This document shows, piece by piece, positions 1-9,480 of a stretch of DNA of 9,822 nucleotides. A program made the translations under genes and the position numbers. Origin of the DNA: Candidatus Hydrogenedentota bacterium. Its GTDB lineage: Bacteria > Hydrogenedentota > Hydrogenedentia > Hydrogenedentales > CAITNO01. The DNA lies in contig JAKPUV010000108.1 of NCBI GenBank assembly GCA_029554925.1, positions 1 through 9,822 on the forward strand, given 5' to 3'. The notes under the pieces are model-generated. The model was not told the origin of the DNA. It saw only the letters and a list, made by a program, of their open reading frames with translations, and searched no databases. Positions within the stretch are counted from its first letter, which is position 1; every line of letters starts with the position of its first letter.

Positions 1-1
1 C

Positions 2-133
2 CGGCTGACTTCGGACTCCCCGTGCGTGGACGCGGGGGACGCCCCCGCCGCGGAGACGGACTTCGAGGGGGTTCCGGTGCCGCAGGGCGCGGCGCCGGAT
101 ATTGGCGCGCACGAGCGCCGGAAGAGTTTATAG
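2..133 (+). CDS. C-terminal end of a secreted parallel beta-helix (choice-of-anchor Q type) protein, partial
   Basis: Only the last 43 codons are in the window, reading in the second frame from the left edge to a TAG at 131-133. The tail reads SPCVDAGD (local residues 6-13), then a D-F-E-G-x-P turn (20-25) and APDIGAHE (32-39). From family knowledge, the sequence S-P-x-(I/V)-D-A-G-D, then D-(I/F/L)-x-G-x-P-R, then D-I-G-A-(Y/H/F)-E is the signature ending of bacterial right-handed parallel beta-helix surface proteins, often annotated as choice-of-anchor Q domain proteins. These proteins are exported and usually large. The catalytic or binding part lies outside the window, so no substrate can be given. 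The reading frame differs from that of the next gene, which starts 65 bases downstream behind its own likely promoter. Identity as the end of such a protein is fairly sure; the function is unknown. Confidence 0.72.
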   Translation, partial: RLTSDSPCVDAGDAPAAETDFEGVPVPQGAAPDIGAHERRKSL

Positions 134-157
134 TGTTTCCGACCGTCCGCCGGGCTG

Positions 158-166
158 TGTTAGCAT
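158..166 (+). promoter_or_regulatory. Possible extended -10 promoter for the esterase-methyltransferase gene
   Basis: The sequence TGTTAGCAT has an extended -10 form: a TG at 158-159, one base, then the hexamer TAGCAT at 161-166, which matches TATAAT at four of six positions. It lies in the 65-base gap between two plus-strand genes, 32 bases before the ATG at 199. No good -35 box is visible; TTTCCG at 136-141 is a weak candidate at 19 bases. A similar string, CTGTGCTAAGATGC, precedes kdsB, which supports a shared promoter type in this genome. Confidence 0.4.
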
Positions 167-198
167 GCCCCCGGACCCCCACCAGAAAGGAACCCGTC

Positions 199-1917
199 AT
201 GCGCCCCCTTCCCCTTCTGCACGGCCTGTTGCTTGCCGCGGTTGCGTGCGCCCTGCTCCCCCTGTTTCCCGCCGCGGCCGCCTCGGACATTGAGAAGCTG
301 GACCCCAACTTTGCGGCGAAGGACGCCACGGGGGAGTGGCTGTGGTATGACGCCCGGGGCCTGACAGTCGAGGGCAAGGGGTGGCAGGACACGGCGCGGT
401 TCTATGACCGGCTGCCCACACGGGCCGAGGGGGCCGTGCCCAAGTCCGTGTGGTCCCTGAGCCGCCATTCGGCGGGGCTGTGCGTGCGGTTCACCACCGA
501 CGCGCCGAAGATTTCCGCGCGGTGGACCGTGCTCAACCCCGAGCTGGCCATGCCCCACATGCCCGCCACGGGGGTGAGCGGTCTGGACCTGTACGTGAGG
601 GACGGCGCCGTGTGGCGCTGGATCGGCAACGGGCGGCCCCAGGAGCAGACCACCGAGGCGCTGCTCGCGGACGGCATTCCGGAGGGACTCCATGAGTTCA
701 TGGTCTGCCTGCCGCTGTACAACGGCACTGACTCCCTGGAGATCGGCGTGCCCCCGGCCGCATCGCTGGCGAAGGGGCCGGCGCGCCCGGCGGACCGGGA
801 GAAACCCGTGCTGGTCTACGGCACCTCCATCACCCACGGCGGATGCGCCTCGCGGCCGGGGACGGCCTACCCGTCCATCCTGGGGCGGCGGCTGGACCGG
901 CCCGTCATCAACCTCGGTTTTTCCGGCAGCGGCCGGATGGAGCCCGCCCTCGGTGAGCTGCTCGCCGAGGTGGACGCGGCGGTCTATGTGCTGGACTGCC
1001 TGCCCAACCTGACGCCGCAGGAGGTGACGGAGCGGGTGGAGCCCTTTGTGAAGGCCCTGCGCGCCGCGCGCCCGGACACGCCCATCGTGCTCGTGGAGAA
1101 CATCTCATACCAGGCGGGGGCTTTCCTGCCCCGCTCCCGCGAAGCGTACACGGCGAAAAACGACGCGCTCCGCGCCGCCCACGAGCGGCTCACCGCGGCC
1201 GGGGTAACGGGGCTGACCTACGTGCCCGGCGCGGCCCTGCTCGGAGACGACGGCGAGGCCACGGTGGACGGCACCCACCCCACGGACCTGGGGTTTCAGC
1301 GCATGGCCGACGCGCTGGAGCCGGTGTTGAGGGGGGTGCTCTCCGGAGAGCGCGGCGCGGGGGACGCCGCGGCGCGCGAGGCGTTTCTCCGGGAGTTTCC
1401 GCGCACGGGGCTGAGCACGACGCCGGAGGACGCCCTGCTCCTGCGAATTCTGGTGGAGGCCCGGAACGCCCAGCGGGGGGTCGAGGTGGGGTCGTTCACG
1501 GGGTACGGAGCCCTGCACATGGGCATCGCCTTTGAGCGCACGGGCGGCCATCTCTACACGCTGGAGATTGACCCGGAGGCGGTGAAGACCTGCCGGGAGA
1601 ACCTCGCCAAGACCGGGCTGGAGAAGTCCGTCACGTGCGTGGAGGGGGACGCCCTGAAGACCCTTCCCGAGCTGGAGGGCGTCTTCGACTTCGCCTATAT
1701 TGACGCCGTCAAGACCGACTACTTCAAGTACTTCCAGCTGATCGAGCCGAAACTGAAACCCGGGGCGGTGATCGTGGCTGACAACGTCATCGTCTCGGCG
1801 GACGCAATGCGCGACTATCTGGACCATGTCCAGAAGAGCCCCGACTACGAGACCGTCATCGTGCGCGCCTCGGACGAGAAGAAGGACGGCATGGCCGTCA
1901 CCTACAAACTGCGCTGA
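199..1917 (+). CDS. Predicted secreted SGNH/GDSL esterase fused to a class I SAM-dependent O-methyltransferase
   Basis: The protein has 572 residues and no internal stop. The ATG at 199 was chosen because AAAGGAA (186-192) precedes it and a signal peptide follows (hydrophobic stretch at 5-24, likely cleavage after A28). Residues about 45-190 form a beta-sandwich resembling the GxDLY N-terminal domain (GLDLY at 128-132). Residues about 200-380 resemble the Lipase_GDSL_3 esterase domain: GTSITHG with nucleophile S210, block II around G240, N270 in LPNLTP, and catalytic D357 and H360 in DGTHP. Residues about 395-572 match the catechol/caffeoyl-CoA O-methyltransferase family: SAM-binding EVGSFTGYG (429-437), acidic E456 and D458, and metal ligands D502 in YIDAVK and D528-N529 in ADN. 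Both active sites look intact. The esterase half probably deacylates a carbohydrate or other exported substrate; the methyl acceptor is unknown. An exported SAM enzyme is odd, because SAM is cytosolic. Domain calls are secure; the joint role is not. Confidence 0.85.
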   Translation: MRPLPLLHGLLLAAVACALLPLFPAAAASDIEKLDPNFAAKDATGEWLWYDARGLTVEGKGWQDTARFYDRLPTRAEGAVPKSVWSLSRHSAGLCVRFTTDAPKISARWTVLNPELAMPHMPATGVSGLDLYVRDGAVWRWIGNGRPQEQTTEALLADGIPEGLHEFMVCLPLYNGTDSLEIGVPPAASLAKGPARPADREKPVLVYGTSITHGGCASRPGTAYPSILGRRLDRPVINLGFSGSGRMEPALGELLAEVDAAVYVLDCLPNLTPQEVTERVEPFVKALRAARPDTPIVLVENISYQAGAFLPRSREAYTAKNDALRAAHERLTAAGVTGLTYVPGAALLGDDGEATVDGTHPTDLGFQRMADALEPVLRGVLSGERGAGDAAAREAFLREFPRTGLSTTPEDALLLRILVEARNAQRGVEVGSFTGYGALHMGIAFERTGGHLYTLEIDPEAVKTCRENLAKTGLEKSVTCVEGDALKTLPELEGVFDFAYIDAVKTDYFKYFQLIEPKLKPGAVIVADNVIVSADAMRDYLDHVQKSPDYETVIVRASDEKKDGMAVTYKLR

Positions 1918-1930
1918 CCTCTTTCCGGAT

Positions 1931-1952
1931 CGGCGGGAAGCCGGTCCCGCCG
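1931..1952. terminator. Hairpin between convergent genes, probable bidirectional terminator
   Basis: A perfect inverted repeat, CGGCGGGA (1931-1938) and TCCCGCCG (1945-1952), encloses the six-base loop AGCCGG. It fills most of the 35-base gap between the esterase-methyltransferase stop (1917) and the pilT stop (1953), and its right arm abuts the pilT stop codon. Neither side has a T-run, so it would be a GC-only terminator or an mRNA 3'-end protecting stem. The location between two converging genes argues for a real role. Confidence 0.55.
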
Positions 1953-3038
1953 CTACTCCTCCGGCGGGACGTAGGTGATCTTGAAGGCGTCGAACTGCTT
2001 GAGCAGGTCCGGCTTGTCCACGGATTTCCGGTAGGCCTCCTCGGGCTCGACGAGGTTCTCGCGGACGAGATGGGCGAGCTCGTGGTTCAGCAGCGTCATG
2101 CCCTCCCGCTTGCCCGTCTGCATGATGCTCATGATCTGCTGGATTTTGGACTCCCGGATGAGGGCCGCCACGGCGGAGTTGACCACGAGCACCTCGATGG
2201 CCGCGATGCGGCCGCCGCCCTTCTTTTTGAGAAGGTTCTGCGCCACCACGCCCTTCAGGGTGGAGGCGAGCATGGTGCGTATCTGGGCCTGCTCGTCTGC
2301 GGGAAACTGGTCGATGAGCCGGTCCACCGTGCTGATGGCGGTGGTGGTGTGCAGGGTGCCGAAGACCAGGTGCCCGGTCTCGGCGGTCTCCAGGGCGATG
2401 CGCGTCGTCTCCAGGTCGCGCATCTCGCCGATCAGGACGATGTCCGGGTCCTGCCGCAGGGCGGCGCGCAGGGCCGTCTTGAAGCTGTCGGTGTGGGTGT
2501 GCACCTCGCGCTGGTTCACCAGGCACATCTGGTTCTGGTGCACAAACTCAACCGGGTCCTCGATGGTGATGATGTGCTCCGTCCGCGTGTTGTTGATGTG
2601 GTCAATCATCGCGGCGAGGGTGGTGGATTTTCCGCTGCCCGTGGGGCCGGTCACGAGAACAAGCCCCTTCTGCAGGGTGCAGAACCGGCGGATGGACTCG
2701 GGAAGGCGCAGGTCCTGCATGGTGAGGATGTCCGAGGGGATCACGCGGAAGACGGCCCCGATCCCCTTGATGTCCCGGAACACATTAACCCGAAACCGGG
2801 CCAGGCCCGCGATGTCATAGGCGAAGTCCGTGTCGCTCCTCTCGTTGTACTCCCTCTCGTTCCGGGGCGGCATGATCTCGTAAATGATCGTCTTCGCCCG
2901 CTGGGCGGAAACCTCCTCCTCGCGCAGGCTGACGATCGCGCCGTCCCGGCGGAGGATGGGCTTGCACCCGGTGCAGAGATGCAGGTCCGACGCGCCCTGC
3001 TCCATAATGGTCCTAAGGTAGTCGTCAATCTCGGCCAT
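1953..3038 (-). CDS. pilT: Type IV pilus retraction ATPase PilT
   Basis: This 361-residue protein is full length for PilT (about 345-370). It is the cytoplasmic hexameric ATPase that disassembles type IV pili and drives twitching, DNA uptake or surface sensing. The PAS-like N-terminal domain carries the typical GASDLHL (15-21). The core shows Walker A GPTGSGKST (131-139), the Asp box with E160-D161, Walker B from D199 with catalytic E205 in GEMRD, and the His box GHLVFGTLHT (222-231). AVAALIRE (289-296) corresponds to the PilT AIRNLIRE motif needed for retraction. The ATG at 3038 is preferred because GGAGGA sits seven bases upstream and the protein then starts like known PilT; a TTG start at 3110 would overlap the -35 box. 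No other pilus gene is nearby, so it appears to be a solitary transcription unit. PilU or another PilT paralogue is a possible alternative. Confidence 0.93.
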   Translation of the reverse strand: MAEIDDYLRTIMEQGASDLHLCTGCKPILRRDGAIVSLREEEVSAQRAKTIIYEIMPPRNEREYNERSDTDFAYDIAGLARFRVNVFRDIKGIGAVFRVIPSDILTMQDLRLPESIRRFCTLQKGLVLVTGPTGSGKSTTLAAMIDHINNTRTEHIITIEDPVEFVHQNQMCLVNQREVHTHTDSFKTALRAALRQDPDIVLIGEMRDLETTRIALETAETGHLVFGTLHTTTAISTVDRLIDQFPADEQAQIRTMLASTLKGVVAQNLLKKKGGGRIAAIEVLVVNSAVAALIRESKIQQIMSIMQTGKREGMTLLNHELAHLVRENLVEPEEAYRKSVDKPDLLKQFDAFKITYVPPEE

Positions 3039-3081
3039 GCGTTCGTCCTCCGTTTGCAGCTGCACCGCCGCAGCCGCCGCG

Positions 3082-3110
3082 ATTCTACCCCCGTGCGGCC
3101 CCGGTTTCAA
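3082..3110 (-). promoter_or_regulatory. Sigma-70 type promoter of pilT
   Basis: Read on the minus strand, TTGAAA (3110-3105) is followed after exactly 17 bases by TAGAAT (3087-3082). Each hexamer matches the consensus at five of six positions. Transcription would start near 3075, leaving a leader of roughly 37 bases with GGAGGA just before the ATG at 3038. This is the clearest promoter in the window and it supports the shorter pilT start. Confidence 0.75.
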
Positions 3111-3123
3111 TTTCTGGAGGCTT

Positions 3124-3153
3124 TTGCTTCCCCCCGGGCCGCTGTGCTAAGAT
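3124..3153 (+). promoter_or_regulatory. Likely promoter of the kdsB-pyrG operon
   Basis: TTGCTT (3124-3129) and TAAGAT (3148-3153) are separated by 18 bases, and a TG at 3145-3146 makes an extended -10 element. The element faces away from the pilT promoter, whose -35 box ends 14 bases to the left, so the two promoters are back to back. The -10 region (CTGTGCTAAGATGC) closely resembles the one before the gene at 199. The predicted start near 3160 gives a leader of about 95 bases. Confidence 0.5.
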
Positions 3154-3158
3154 GCAGT

Positions 3159-3216
3159 CCCGTTAGAGCAACGGGCCCCCCCTCCACTCTAGCCTTTGGA
3201 AAGTTTCTTTCGGGCT
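3159..3216 (+). other. Two small hairpins in the kdsB leader
   Basis: The first is CCCGTT (3159-3164), loop AGAGC, AACGGG (3170-3175): six perfect pairs right at the predicted 5' end of the transcript. The second pairs AGCC (3191-3194) with GGCT (3213-3216) and, inside it, GAAAG (3199-3203) with CTTTC (3207-3211) around a TTT loop. They may protect the mRNA end or, as DNA, act as an operator. Nothing resembles a known riboswitch. The rest of the 217-base gap between pilT and kdsB holds only the two promoters and the kdsB ribosome binding site (GGAG, 3243-3246). Confidence 0.35.
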
Positions 3217-3255
3217 GACCCTGCGACTGGCTGAACCAAGGCGGAGCATTGTGTC

Positions 3256-6735
<3,480 letters not shown>

Positions 6736-6738
6736 GCG

Positions 6739-7713
6739 CTACTCCTCCCTTCGCGCCCAGCGGTCCCCGTCCAGGAACACCACCGTGCGGCGCAGCCCTC
6801 CCGGCGCCACGTCCACCGCCACATAGTGGAAGTTCCGGTTTTCCCGCGCGATGCGCCCGCTGAGGGGCGCGCCCCCGCCCGCCGTCAGCGTGTAGCGCAC
6901 CCCGTCGCGCAGGTGGGTCGCGTAGCCGTGGATGTGCGCCATGAAGACCTCGTCCACGCCGCATTCGCGCATGAGCGCGTGAAAGGCGTCCTGGTTCTTC
7001 CGGAACCCCCTCCTGCGGGTGTCTCCCGCAAAGGTCTCCTCGAAAAACACGGGGGGGATGTGCAGGAACACAAAGCGCCGCGCCGCGCCGGGTTTGGAGA
7101 GCTCCGCGCGCAGCCAGGCCAGGGTGTCGTCGTCCACCCGGTCTTTGCGGCAGTTGTTGAAGCCGACAAAGCGGCAGCCGCCGAAATCGAGGGAGAACCG
7201 GTCGTCGCCGTACAGCGCCTTGAAGGCGGCGAAGTCGCGCCGCGCGCCCTGGTCGTGGTTTCCCGGCACGCAGAACAGGGGGGCGCCCCCCGTGAGGGGA
7301 AGCAGCGGCACATGGTTCCGCAGGAACTCGCCGGGGTTGCCCCGCCGCACGATGTCGCCGGTGTGGAACAGGACCGCGGGGGATTCCCCGGCGGCCTGTT
7401 TGTACAGCCGCGAGGCCACGGCGGTGTTGTTCCGCGTGTCCCCCATCACGACAAAGCGGAAGGCTTCCGGTCCGCCCAGGCGCGCCTGAAGCTCCCCGGC
7501 CATCGCGTCAAATCCGTGGTGCGCCCGGAGGGCCGCCAGTTCTGCAAGCCCGCGTCCCGCCAGCACCCATTGAACCCCGTGAAGCGCGCCGAGCGCCGCG
7601 GCGAGCATGCCCGCCACAAGAAGCACGGGGCCCGGGCCGATTTTCCATCCGAGCACCGCGAGCGCCGCCAGCACGGCCAGCCACAGCAGCTTCTTTTTCC
7701 GGAGCCCCTTCAT
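6739..7713 (-). CDS. Membrane-anchored calcineurin-like metallophosphoesterase
   Basis: The 324-residue protein starts with a basic n-region (MKGLRKKK) and two hydrophobic stretches (about 9-22 and 28-51), which would hold it in the inner membrane. The catalytic domain (about 85-300) shows the metallophosphoesterase motif order: GDTR (91-94), GDIV (119-122), GNHD (151-154), H218 in FLHIPP and AHIHG (259-263) with H260 and H262. The first motif is D-x-R instead of the common D-x-H, so one metal ligand is replaced, as in some subfamilies with MGDTR/GDSR motifs. The substrate cannot be told from sequence. The ATG at 7713 overlaps the stop of the upstream HAD gene (ATGA) and has GGAGGAG upstream, so it is co-translated as the last gene of the his-linked operon. 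Its stop lies three bases from the stop of the convergent plus-strand gene. Confidence 0.88.
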   Translation of the reverse strand: MKGLRKKKLLWLAVLAALAVLGWKIGPGPVLLVAGMLAAALGALHGVQWVLAGRGLAELAALRAHHGFDAMAGELQARLGGPEAFRFVVMGDTRNNTAVASRLYKQAAGESPAVLFHTGDIVRRGNPGEFLRNHVPLLPLTGGAPLFCVPGNHDQGARRDFAAFKALYGDDRFSLDFGGCRFVGFNNCRKDRVDDDTLAWLRAELSKPGAARRFVFLHIPPVFFEETFAGDTRRRGFRKNQDAFHALMRECGVDEVFMAHIHGYATHLRDGVRYTLTAGGGAPLSGRIARENRNFHYVAVDVAPGGLRRTVVFLDGDRWARREE

Positions 7714-8423
7714 GGACGCGTCTCCTCCGCCGGGCCGCCCTCGCGGCGGACGGTTTCCAGGTCGGCCTTTGGCGCGCCGAACCAGCGCAGCAGGTCGTCC
7801 GGACGCCGGGCCACGGCGTCGGGCCGGGCCGAGCGGATGCGCGCCTCGTCGTGCCAGCCCCAGGCCACGCCCACGGCCAGCACCCCGGCGCGGCGGGCTT
7901 CGACGATGTCGTCGCGCGTGTCGCCGACATACCAGCAGCGGCGTCCCCGTTCCAGCCGCATGACCCGCCGTATCTTCTTCACCTTGCTTGGCTCCTGGTC
8001 AGCGCCGATCACCCCGCGCACGCCCGCCACCCGGTGTTTCTCAAGAAAGCGGGTGACGGTGAACGTGGCGTTGGAGGTGATGATGTACACGGGGTGAACA
8101 TCCGCGAGGCGGGCCAAAATGCCCGGCATCTCCGGGAACGGGGAGATGCGCTCGTTGGCCGCCTCGACCCGCGGGGCCACCTGCCGCCCCAGCTCCTTCA
8201 GCCGCCGCAGGGGGAAGCCGGCCCGGATGAGCTGAAGCACGAGGTTGTGGTCGAACAGGGCCAGGAAGGCCTCCTTCGAGTTCAGGCGATCAAACCCCAT
8301 CTCCGAACAGAGCCGCGTGAACTCCCCGAAGTAGACCTCCCCGGAGTCGGCGATGACGCCGTCGTAGTCGAACAGCAGCGCCTCCCCCGCGGGGACGGCG
8401 CGCCGGAAGAGCCGGAGGAACAC
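7710..8423 (-). CDS. HAD-superfamily phosphatase in the his operon
   Basis: This is a 237-residue haloacid dehalogenase-like hydrolase with a helical C1-type cap (about 30-95). Motif I is FDYDGVIADS with nucleophile D19 and acid/base D21. Motif II is T116 in IITSNAT, motif III is a lysine at 147 or 149 (EPSKVKK), and motif IV is GDTRDD (167-172). The DxD pattern and AWGWHD (187-192) recall phosphoglycolate phosphatase-like members. It starts with GTG at 8423, in the hisC frame and only one codon after the hisC TGA. No start further upstream is possible, and no good Shine-Dalgarno is seen apart from GAGG next to the start. Position after hisD-hisC suggests histidinol-phosphate phosphatase, the step between HisC and HisD. 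It is not of the HisB N-terminal type (which has DRDGT), so phosphoglycolate or another sugar-phosphate substrate remains possible. Confidence 0.87.
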   Translation of the reverse strand: MFLRLFRRAVPAGEALLFDYDGVIADSGEVYFGEFTRLCSEMGFDRLNSKEAFLALFDHNLVLQLIRAGFPLRRLKELGRQVAPRVEAANERISPFPEMPGILARLADVHPVYIITSNATFTVTRFLEKHRVAGVRGVIGADQEPSKVKKIRRVMRLERGRRCWYVGDTRDDIVEARRAGVLAVGVAWGWHDEARIRSARPDAVARRPDDLLRWFGAPKADLETVRREGGPAEETRP

Positions 8424-8426
8424 GCC

Positions 8427-9479
8427 TCAGGCCCCGACCAGCGCGCGCACCGCCAGCAGCAGCGCCGCGCACTCCTCGTCCGTGCCGATGGTGATGCGCA
8501 GGGCGTTCTCCAGCAGCCGGTGCGGGAAATAGCGCACCAGAATGCCCCGGTCGCGCAGCCCCTGGAAAAGGGCGCGCGCGTCCGGCGTCCCGTTCCACCG
8601 GGCCAGCAGAAAGTTGCTCTGCGACTCCGGCACGTCGAATCCCAGGGCCAGCAGGTCGTTGCGCAGCCAGGTGCGGGTGCTGCGGACGCGCCCGGCGTTC
8701 TCGCGCATGTAGTCGTAGTCCTCCAGCGCGGCCAGGCCGGCCGCCTGGCTGAAGGCGTTCATGTTGTAGGAGTCCTTCACCTTCACGAACTCCGCGATGA
8801 GCTCCGGCCGCGCCACGGCGATGCCCACGCGCATGCCCGCCAGACTGAAGGACTTCGAGAAGGTGCGCATCACGATGGCGTTCGGGAACCGTTCCGGGAA
8901 GTCCAGGCAGTGGTCGTCGGAGAAGTCCACATAGGCCTCGTCAATCACGACGATGCCGGGGAACTTCCGGCAGAGGCGCTCCACCGCCGCGCGCGGCACG
9001 GACACGCCCGTGGGCGCGTTGGGCCGCGCCAGAAAGCACAGCCTGCCGGGCAGCGAGTAGAAGGCCTCAGGGAGCTGGAACGACGCGTCCAGATCCACCG
9101 AGTCCAGGACGCAGTCGTGCAGCCTGCACAGGACCTCGTAGAGGGAATAGGTCGGGTACGGGGCGGTCACATGGTCGCCGGGGTCCACAAAGGCGCGCAG
9201 CGCCAGCGCCAGCAGCTCGTCCATGCCGTTGCCCGCGATGACCCATTCCGGCCCCGGCAGGCCGTACCGCCGGACACACTCGGCGCGGAAGGCCGCGCAG
9301 AGCGGGTCGGGGTAGCGGCGCAGGGCGTTGACGCCCAGGGCGCGCACGGCCTCGATCACCCGCGGCGACGGGGGATAGGGGTTCTCGTTGGTGTTCAGCT
9401 TGATCACGTCCGGGTCCGACGGCTGCTCGCCCGGCGTGTAGCCCTCCACGGTCTCCAGTATTTTCCGGCCGTACTTCAT
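8427..9479 (-). CDS. hisC: Histidinol-phosphate aminotransferase
   Basis: HisC transfers an amino group from glutamate to imidazole-acetol phosphate, giving histidinol phosphate. The 350-residue length is normal for this fold type I PLP enzyme. Visible landmarks are KLNTNENPYPPSP (27-39), RYPDP (55-59), GNGMDELL (83-90), PNAPTG (153-158) with N154, the PLP-contacting D180 and Y183 in IDEAYVDF, the Schiff-base lysine K209 in TFSKSFSLAGMRVG (206-219), and substrate-phosphate binding R328 in LRITIG. The ATG at 9479 starts one base after the hisD stop, with GGAGGAG about eight bases upstream, inside the end of hisD. The order hisD-hisC is the classic one. CobC-like and aromatic aminotransferase relatives share these motifs, but the neighbouring hisD makes HisC the best call. 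Confidence 0.95.
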   Translation of the reverse strand: MKYGRKILETVEGYTPGEQPSDPDVIKLNTNENPYPPSPRVIEAVRALGVNALRRYPDPLCAAFRAECVRRYGLPGPEWVIAGNGMDELLALALRAFVDPGDHVTAPYPTYSLYEVLCRLHDCVLDSVDLDASFQLPEAFYSLPGRLCFLARPNAPTGVSVPRAAVERLCRKFPGIVVIDEAYVDFSDDHCLDFPERFPNAIVMRTFSKSFSLAGMRVGIAVARPELIAEFVKVKDSYNMNAFSQAAGLAALEDYDYMRENAGRVRSTRTWLRNDLLALGFDVPESQSNFLLARWNGTPDARALFQGLRDRGILVRYFPHRLLENALRITIGTDEECAALLLAVRALVGA

Positions 9480-9480
9480 G

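Noticed and set aside
22..198. Upstream extension of the esterase-methyltransferase to codon 22
   Set aside because: The extension overlaps the beta-helix tail in another frame, is Arg/Gly-rich, and would bury the clear signal peptide and the ribosome binding site before the ATG at 199.
199..270. Lipoprotein signal with C17 as the lipid-bearing cysteine
   Set aside because: Position -3 is alanine, not leucine, and the residues after C17 stay hydrophobic (ALLPLF). A normal signal peptidase I site after A28 fits better.
1105..2526. 473-codon minus-strand open frame across the end of the methyltransferase and the end of pilT
   Set aside because: It runs antisense to one strongly supported gene and out of frame with pilT. 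Its translation is Arg/Gly/Pro/His-rich without motifs, as expected from third-position GC bias.
2070..3218. 382-codon plus-strand open frame opposite pilT
   Set aside because: It mirrors the pilT coding region, has low-complexity composition and no recognisable domain; pilT has all family motifs.
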